DNA of 11,087 nt, from positions 1 to 11,087 of the forward strand of contig JAGXIS010000136.1 of NCBI GenBank assembly GCA_024635465.1. Direction: 5' to 3'. Shown here piece after piece: positions 6,450-11,087 of the stretch (its first letter is position 1; each line of letters opens with the position of its first letter). The DNA is from Bacteroidota bacterium (GTDB taxonomy: Bacteria; Bacteroidota; Rhodothermia; Balneolales; Balneolaceae). Both the position numbers and the translations under genes were made by a program. The notes beneath the pieces are model-generated. The model was not told the origin of the DNA. It made no database searches and saw only the letters and a program-made list of their open reading frames with translations.

Positions 6450-7346
6450 TCAAATACAGTCTACCAATTGAGAAAAGTCGGTAATGATAAGATCCGGCAA
6501 GATCTTATTGCAGCGGGAATCCTCTTTTCTCCATTTAAGAGATCGTTCATCCCCGGCAAAAAGTGCTGTTTTCATCCCCACTGTTTTTGCAGGATAGATA
6601 TCTTTCAGCATGTCGTTGCCAACGTAGAGTATATTCTCAGGATTCAAATGATTATCAAATGCTTCAATCTTTTTTAAATAATTTTTATAGAATTGAAGCC
6701 CGGGTTTTTTCATCTCTTCTTCATAGGACCAATGAAGCAATTCATTAGAAAATCCAAGTTCTTCCAAGGTCTGATCTGTTAAAGCTTCCAAAACGATGGG
6801 AGTATAAAATTGTGAGTTTGAGATGATGCCCTGTGTGTACTCTTTCTCCTTAAAATAGTGCAACGTTTCGGTTACATGTGGCATTGGCCAAACCGGATTC
6901 ATACGTGCTTCAAACTCAATGGATATAGAATCGTACAGCTCATCGCTCCGCTGAAATGAGATCAGTTCATGGTTCTCCATCTGTTCCAACACCTTTTTCC
7001 ATACCTGTCTGATGTCGGGTTCAGGATACTCAATGCCCTTACGATTAAGGGTAGATATTATCTTTTCAACAACTTCATTGTAGATATCGAACCCTTTTTT
7101 ACCGGCCTCTCGATTTTTAACTTTTACATCGACAGTGGACAGTACCTCTAATAAAATTTTTTCGTCCGGTTCTCCATCATCAACTCCAATATCCCCAACC
7201 CCGGAAATAAAGAGTGTTCCATAGAAATCGTAAGCTATGACCTCAATTCCTTCAATAAGCTGAAGTTTGGGCATCGTACCGGTATCGATCCGGTCTAACG
7301 GTTTGGAAAGTTCTACAAAACGGTTGTGTTCTTTTGATAAAATCAC
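6450..7346 (-). CDS. HAD-superfamily hydrolase, candidate glucosyl-3-phosphoglycerate phosphatase
   Basis: The 298-residue protein has the four HAD motifs: motif I YDFYGT with the nucleophile D40, motif II ISNS (175-178), motif III K214 in MKKPG, and motif IV GNDMLKDI (243-250). A helical cap is inserted after motif I (about 55-150), as in C1-type HADs. In phosphatases the residue two after the nucleophile is usually Asp, the general acid; here it is Tyr (Y42), as in haloacid dehalogenases. The start is GTG (7344-7346), overlapping the gpgS stop as GTGA, with no clear Shine-Dalgarno, so it is read by translational coupling; M25 is an alternative start that keeps the catalytic core. Position after gpgS makes dephosphorylation of glucosyl-3-phosphoglycerate its likely job, but this is inference and the Tyr argues for testing it. 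Confidence 0.8.
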   Translation of the reverse strand: MILSKEHNRFVELSKPLDRIDTGTMPKLQLIEGIEVIAYDFYGTLFISGVGDIGVDDGEPDEKILLEVLSTVDVKVKNREAGKKGFDIYNEVVEKIISTLNRKGIEYPEPDIRQVWKKVLEQMENHELISFQRSDELYDSISIEFEARMNPVWPMPHVTETLHYFKEKEYTQGIISNSQFYTPIVLEALTDQTLEELGFSNELLHWSYEEEMKKPGLQFYKNYLKKIEAFDNHLNPENILYVGNDMLKDIYPAKTVGMKTALFAGDERSLKWRKEDSRCNKILPDLIITDFSQLVDCI

Positions 7347-8317
7347 TTACGATTGAATTTTTTTCGATACTCTTCCATATCAATCATAGGAGGTCTCTCA
7401 TCCTCAATAATTTCAATCAATTTTTGTTCATAATGATCTCTTTTTGCCTGAAATTGGCGAAGTATAGTTGTATGATCAGCTTTTTCCAGAATCCCGAGTG
7501 CCTTGGCTCGTTTGATGAATGTCTGTAAAATCCCGAACGACATTTTACCTAAATCCTGAGTCGGTTTATTTTCATGAACCCGTTTATCCAGATCGGTTTG
7601 TGCAAAAGCTTCAAGACCAAACTTACTGTAAACGTCTATTAAGTGAGAGGTTTCAACTCCATACCCAATTGGGAATGCAATCTCTTCCAGTATTTCTCTT
7701 CGAACCGCGTATTCACCTGAGAGGGGCTGAATAATAGTGGTAAGATCAGGAAAAAAGAGTGAGAAGAGGGGTCTGACCAAAATTTCAGTGACTCGTCCGC
7801 CACCGGTTGATCTGATGCCTCCGGACAATGCAAGTGGCCTGTCGTAGAATCCCTTTACATACTTGACCTCATCTCTATAAATCAGTGGTGCGAGTAAGCC
7901 ATAAACAAATCGGGGATGAATATTGCTGATATCCGCATCCACATAAACGATGATATCTCCTTTTAGTTGATAAATAGCCTTCCATAAGTTTTCACCTTTT
8001 CCCCGTTTTGGTTCAAGATGGGGTAAAATATCCGATGCCAGATAAGTATCTGCACCGTAATTTTTGGCAACCTCCAGTGTTTTATCTGTAGAACCTGAAT
8101 CTATGACCGCAATTTCATCCAAGAGCGGATAACGCTCCATCATCTCTGATTTAAAAATGATTACCTCTTTACCGATCGTTTTTTCTTCATTCAGAGTAGG
8201 AAGACAAAGGGAGATTTTTAGATTTTTTTTCTCCTTAATCTCAACCAATTTTTTGAGATCCCAAAATTCCGAGTGATGATAGGTATTATTGTCGATCCAT
8301 GATTGTAGATTACTCAA
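7343..8317 (-). CDS. gpgS: Glucosyl-3-phosphoglycerate synthase (GT81)
   Basis: This 324-residue GT-A glycosyltransferase shows the family's blocks in order: PTLNEE (40-45), DSGSTD (73-78), GKGE (106-109), the metal-binding VDAD (126-129), KGFYDRP (155-161), GGGRVTE (172-178), QPLSGEYA (197-204) and GYGVE (218-222), with H248 in RVHEN at the position of the second metal ligand of mycobacterial GpgS. It transfers glucose from a nucleotide donor (UDP-, ADP- or GDP-glucose) to 3-phosphoglycerate, the first step of glucosylglycerate synthesis. The start codon is TTG (8315-8317), supported by GGAGG five nt upstream. It overlaps the M20-like gene by 8 nt and the HAD gene by 4 nt. A mannosyl-specific (MpgS-like) enzyme is the main alternative, less likely given the GT81 blocks. 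Confidence 0.9.
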   Translation of the reverse strand: MSNLQSWIDNNTYHHSEFWDLKKLVEIKEKKNLKISLCLPTLNEEKTIGKEVIIFKSEMMERYPLLDEIAVIDSGSTDKTLEVAKNYGADTYLASDILPHLEPKRGKGENLWKAIYQLKGDIIVYVDADISNIHPRFVYGLLAPLIYRDEVKYVKGFYDRPLALSGGIRSTGGGRVTEILVRPLFSLFFPDLTTIIQPLSGEYAVRREILEEIAFPIGYGVETSHLIDVYSKFGLEAFAQTDLDKRVHENKPTQDLGKMSFGILQTFIKRAKALGILEKADHTTILRQFQAKRDHYEQKLIEIIEDERPPMIDMEEYRKKFNRK

Positions 8318-9476
8318 ATTTTCCTCCGTCTATAGCCATAATAGTTCCAATTATCTGAGCCAGTCCCTTATAAATTGGCTCGATCTGTATCGTATCATTT
8401 ATTTTTAATAGCTGACCGGTTGTTATTCCCAGTGTGAGTGCCGGTATCTGCTTCTCAATGAGTGCAGCGAGTTCTGAAATACTGGGAGACAGTCTGGGTT
8501 CTATATCAAGTTGTTTCATTACTTTTCGGGCACATTGGGTCAGTGGAGCGTCGAAAGGAATGCCTCCGGGTGATCGTCTTGATATGATATTTAACTCAAC
8601 TTCATCTCCGGTTTTTGATGAGACTTCCATTACAATGTCTTGGATGGTTTCACCGGCTTTTTCGACAACCTCCTGTGACTCCGATCTCACCTCAAACCCA
8701 AGTGTGGCTTCACGAGCGATGGTACTGAATGACGTTCCGCCTGCAATAGATCCCATTACAATACTGGTTCGGGGTCTAACCGGTAATTCAATTTCGTTGA
8801 TTTTATTAATTACTTCATTTAGAGTGAGAATTGCACTTGCATCACCAAATCTGGACCAATCATAACTTTCGGGCACTCGGCAAGTGATCTCACCTCGCAA
8901 CATTCCAATAGATGAATAACTGAGACGCCCCAATTGAATTCCCTCCAGACAAATCGCATTTTTTATATCCAACCGGGAGTTATCAAGGAAGAAATGAATC
9001 CCTTCCAGATTGCCCTTTCCAAGACTTTTTACATTTGCAAGGAGAACCAGATCATTTTCCAGTTGAATTCCGAGATCTTCAAGAATGTATGGCAGGGATG
9101 CGAGTACCGCTAAACCCAGTGCATTGTCTGCAACACCGGGACCTGTTACAGTGTCACTTGAAATCTCCATGGTGTGATCGACGGTCGAGGAGAATATTGT
9201 ATCTGCGTGGGCACTGACCAGCAGCGCTTTTTTTTCCTCATTGTCACCATTTCCTGCTAAAATTCCTACTCCATTTCCACCATCATCAATCATTGAATCA
9301 GTAAGACCCGCCTCAGCAAATCGATTCAGTATAAATTCAACACGTCTTTCCTCTTTAAACGTTGGAGCCGGTATCTCGCCGACCATGACCAAATTAGCCA
9401 GGAGTATCTCCCTGTATTTTTTAAGTTTTTTTTCTGAAACAGATAAAAATTTATCGAGATTCTCGATTTTATTCAT
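8310..9476 (-). CDS. M20-family metallopeptidase-like protein with degenerate active site
   Basis: The 388-residue protein has the M20 layout: catalytic domain, inserted dimerization domain (about 190-295, containing WSRFGDASAILTLNEVI and IAGGTSFSTIA), then the rest of the catalytic domain. Retained residues are H90 and D92 (SAHADT), D117 (GVADN) and E178 (ICLEG), enough for one metal site. The usual Glu-Glu pair before G-x-G-x-L is Ser-Leu (151-152), so the general base and a ligand of the other metal are missing. The final His ligand, expected in GITTGxxxH, is K358, and the usual H in GGHSW of close relatives is absent (ESYDW). Peptidase activity is therefore doubtful. It is first in an overlapping operon with gpgS and the HAD gene, so a role tied to glucosylglycerate is likely but unknown. 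There is no Shine-Dalgarno before its ATG. Confidence 0.82.
   Translation of the reverse strand: MNKIENLDKFLSVSEKKLKKYREILLANLVMVGEIPAPTFKEERRVEFILNRFAEAGLTDSMIDDGGNGVGILAGNGDNEEKKALLVSAHADTIFSSTVDHTMEISSDTVTGPGVADNALGLAVLASLPYILEDLGIQLENDLVLLANVKSLGKGNLEGIHFFLDNSRLDIKNAICLEGIQLGRLSYSSIGMLRGEITCRVPESYDWSRFGDASAILTLNEVINKINEIELPVRPRTSIVMGSIAGGTSFSTIAREATLGFEVRSESQEVVEKAGETIQDIVMEVSSKTGDEVELNIISRRSPGGIPFDAPLTQCARKVMKQLDIEPRLSPSISELAALIEKQIPALTLGITTGQLLKINDTIQIEPIYKGLAQIIGTIMAIDGGKFE
8323..8327 (-). promoter_or_regulatory. Strong ribosome binding site of gpgS inside the M20-like gene
   Basis: On the minus strand GGAGG lies five nt before the TTG at 8317, within the last codons (GGKFE) of the M20-like gene. 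It decides the non-ATG start of gpgS and is the best Shine-Dalgarno in the operon. Confidence 0.85.
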
Positions 9477-9588
9477 GATAAATTAGTCGTTATTAGGTTT
9501 TAGGCCATAAAGATGTTGAAGATAACACTACTATTTATCTTTATCTCCCTCAATATGAAATTTTATTTATTTTGATGATCAATCAGGC
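9477..9588 (-). promoter_or_regulatory. Presumed promoter region of the M20-like/gpgS/HAD operon
   Basis: The miaB terminator just upstream implies an independent promoter in this AT-rich stretch. I could not identify convincing boxes. An 11-bp palindrome, TTGATGATCAA (9572-9582), is the only symmetric site noticed and could be chance. Confidence 0.4.
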
Positions 9589-9617
9589 AAAAAAATTGTA
9601 AGGGTTCAACCATACAA
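9589..9617 (-). terminator. Intrinsic terminator after miaB
   Basis: Read on the minus strand, TTGTA and TACAA (outer stem) enclose GGTTGAACC (inner stem and loop), followed immediately by seven T (complement of 9589-9595). The stem is short and only moderately GC-rich, but position and T-tract are right: it starts 5 nt past the miaB stop codon. Confidence 0.7.
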
Positions 9618-9622
9618 CAACA

Positions 9623-10981
9623 TTAGACAAGGACGGATTCCGAATAGAAATCTGTTATAGAACTTTTTTTAATTGATTTTGCGATCAGTGTGGCAGATGT
9701 GGAACCTGTGACTTCAACTTCAACATAATCTCCTTTCTGAAAATCTTTACGATCAAAAACGACGACTTTATTGGTGTCACTTCTTCCTGAAAGTTGGTCA
9801 TCGGACCGTTTACTTGTTCCCTCAACCAGTACCAGGTGACGATTTCCCAGCTCTTTCAAATTGTTTTTCTCCTGAATCGACATCTGTTGCTTAATAATCT
9901 CAGACAACCGGCGCTTCTTGACCTCTTCCGGGATATTATCCTCATACTTACGATGTGCCAATGTTCGTTCTCTTTCTGAGTAAGCAAACATATAGGCAAG
10001 ATCATACTCCACGGTTTTCATAAGTGACATTGTTTCCTGATGCTCTTCTTCTGTTTCATCACAGAAACCGGCGATGATATCAGTAGAAAGAGATACTCCG
10101 GGAATGGTCTCCTTCATCAGTTCAGTCAGTGATAAATACTCTTCCCTTGTGTAAGGCCTGCGCATTCGTTCCAGCATACTGTCACTTCCGGCCTGAGCGG
10201 GTATATGGATATAGCTACATAGGTTCGGCCGTTCAGCAATCAAATGAAGAAGTTGTATGGGAAAATCTTTTGGATGTGGGGATGAGAATCGAAATCGAAT
10301 CTCAGGGTTTTGACTGCTCGCTTCATCCATTAATTGAGTGAAGTCGATCGATTCATGTTTGTAGGAATTCACATTCTGCCCCAGTAGAGTAATTTCTTTA
10401 TATCCCTGATGATTCAGTTCATCGATTTCTCTCAAAATACTGTCGATGGGCCTACTGCGCTCACGTCCGCGAGTAAATGGAACAACGCAGAAGGCGCACA
10501 TGTTATCGCACCCTCTCAGAATAGATACAAAAGCTGTAACCCCATTGCCGCTGGTTCGAACCGGACTAATATCGGCATAGGTCTCTTCAAGTGAGAGTAG
10601 TACATTCACCGCTTTGCGTCCATCATCTACTTCAGAGAGCAGATTTGGAATGTCCCGGTAGGCATCCGGTCCCACAACTAAATCCACCAATTTTTCCCGG
10701 TCTATGATTTGATCCCGAACGCGTTCTGCCATGCATCCGAGTACACCTACAGTCAGTTCTTTATTATCTTTTTTAAGAGATCTGAACTCCTTCAATCTAT
10801 TCCAGACTCTAGTTTCAGCGTTTTCACGTATAGAGCAGGTATTCACAAAAATGACATCTGCATCTTCAGCGCGCTGGACCGGTGTCATGCCATCATTCAT
10901 CAGGATGGAATTCACTACTTCAGAGTCAGCGAAATTCATCTGACATCCGTAGGTCTCGATATAAAAACGTCGGTTATTCAT
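9623..10981 (-). CDS. miaB: tRNA-2-methylthio-N6-dimethylallyladenosine synthase MiaB
   Basis: The 452-residue radical-SAM methylthiotransferase adds a methylthio group at C2 of N6-isopentenyl-adenosine 37 in tRNAs reading UNN codons. The N-terminal MTTase domain supplies the auxiliary cluster cysteines C13 (TYGCQMN), C49 (NTCSIREN) and C83 (LGCMAER). The radical-SAM CxxxCxxC is C158, C162 and C165 (RGCDNMCAFC), followed by VPFTRGRERSR, a MiaB hallmark that separates it from RimO and MtaB. A TRAM domain, which helps bind tRNA, fills the C terminus (about 375-442). Length and all domains are normal, so the gene is intact. It is flanked by its own promoter and terminator. In many Bacteroidota, as I recall, miaB is followed by the sigma-54 activator and lptE; here the glucosylglycerate genes lie in between. 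Confidence 0.97.
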   Translation of the reverse strand: MNNRRFYIETYGCQMNFADSEVVNSILMNDGMTPVQRAEDADVIFVNTCSIRENAETRVWNRLKEFRSLKKDNKELTVGVLGCMAERVRDQIIDREKLVDLVVGPDAYRDIPNLLSEVDDGRKAVNVLLSLEETYADISPVRTSGNGVTAFVSILRGCDNMCAFCVVPFTRGRERSRPIDSILREIDELNHQGYKEITLLGQNVNSYKHESIDFTQLMDEASSQNPEIRFRFSSPHPKDFPIQLLHLIAERPNLCSYIHIPAQAGSDSMLERMRRPYTREEYLSLTELMKETIPGVSLSTDIIAGFCDETEEEHQETMSLMKTVEYDLAYMFAYSERERTLAHRKYEDNIPEEVKKRRLSEIIKQQMSIQEKNNLKELGNRHLVLVEGTSKRSDDQLSGRSDTNKVVVFDRKDFQKGDYVEVEVTGSTSATLIAKSIKKSSITDFYSESVLV

Positions 10982-11007
10982 TGTAAAATATTCAAATCTT
11001 TAAAGCT

Positions 11008-11040
11008 CAAAAATAAACATCCTTTTGTTCATTTGATAAA
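11008..11040 (-). promoter_or_regulatory. Probable miaB promoter (Bacteroidota-type)
   Basis: On the minus strand TATTTTTG (11008-11015) is an exact TAnnTTTG -7 box, preceded 21 nt upstream by TTTA (11037-11040), one base off the TTTG -33 box. The start codon lies 26 nt downstream of the -7 box. Confidence 0.5.
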
Positions 11041-11087
11041 ATTAATCTGAGATGACAAACAACTCATCATCTCTTCATAACTAAATA

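Noticed and set aside
6396..6677. 93-codon plus-strand frame beginning in the repeat region
   Set aside because: Most of it is antisense to the HAD gene, and the translated sequence has no family resemblance.
8434..8865. 143-codon open frame on the plus strand, antisense to the M20-like gene
   Set aside because: It lies wholly within a gene with clear family motifs and its translation is serine-rich with no recognisable domain; it is a mirror-frame artefact.
9572..9582. TTGATGATCAA as an operator for the M20-like/gpgS operon
   Set aside because: A single 11-bp palindrome in AT-rich sequence is easily produced by chance, and no second copy or known regulator motif was recognised.

Overview
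The window is about 11.1 kb of AT-rich bacterial chromosome. The gene types and their neighbourhood suggest the Bacteroidota/Balneolota side of the tree: a magnesium-chelatase-like AAA+ ATPase beside rpmE, a miaB / sigma-54 activator / lptE / TPR-protein set on one strand, and a promoter matching the Bacteroidota TAnnTTTG box upstream of miaB. A halophilic or otherwise osmotically stressed lifestyle is plausible because the centre of the window encodes metabolism of glucosylglycerate, a compatible solute. The taxonomic call is an inference from gene content, not from a marker tree.

Layout, left to right. (1) 1-1788, plus strand: the 3' end of an AAA+ ATPase gene, cysteine-free ribosomal protein bL31 followed by a clear intrinsic terminator, and a YcbL/glyoxalase-II-like metallo-beta-lactamase-fold hydrolase. 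(2) 1789-4250, minus strand: a sigma-54-dependent activator without a receiver domain, an LptE-like outer-membrane lipoprotein overlapping it by 14 nt, and a TPR protein, forming an envelope-related operon. It meets the MBL gene tail to tail with no gap. (3) 4251-4441: a divergent, AT-rich control region. (4) 4442-6190, plus strand: a GH13_18 sugar phosphorylase, probably glucosylglycerate phosphorylase. (5) 6191-6449: a convergent intergenic region holding a 174-bp nested imperfect palindrome plus a partial extra copy. (6) 6450-9476, minus strand: a tightly overlapping three-gene operon, in transcription order an M20-peptidase-like protein lacking several catalytic residues, glucosyl-3-phosphoglycerate synthase (GpgS), and a HAD hydrolase. 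(7) 9623-10981, minus strand: miaB with its own promoter and terminator.

How the genes fit together. GpgS joins a nucleotide-activated glucose to 3-phosphoglycerate. The coupled HAD protein is the natural candidate for removing the phosphate to give glucosylglycerate. The convergent GH13_18 enzyme would phosphorolyse glucosylglycerate back to glucose 1-phosphate and glycerate. Synthesis and breakdown of one solute would therefore sit in one locus.

The most unusual points are the M20-like protein that leads the operon (one metal site kept; the general-base Glu and the other metal site's Glu and His lost), the HAD protein's Tyr in place of the usual phosphatase Asp, and the palindromic repeat between the two arms of the locus. 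No mobile-element genes, CRISPR arrays, tRNAs or rRNAs were found.
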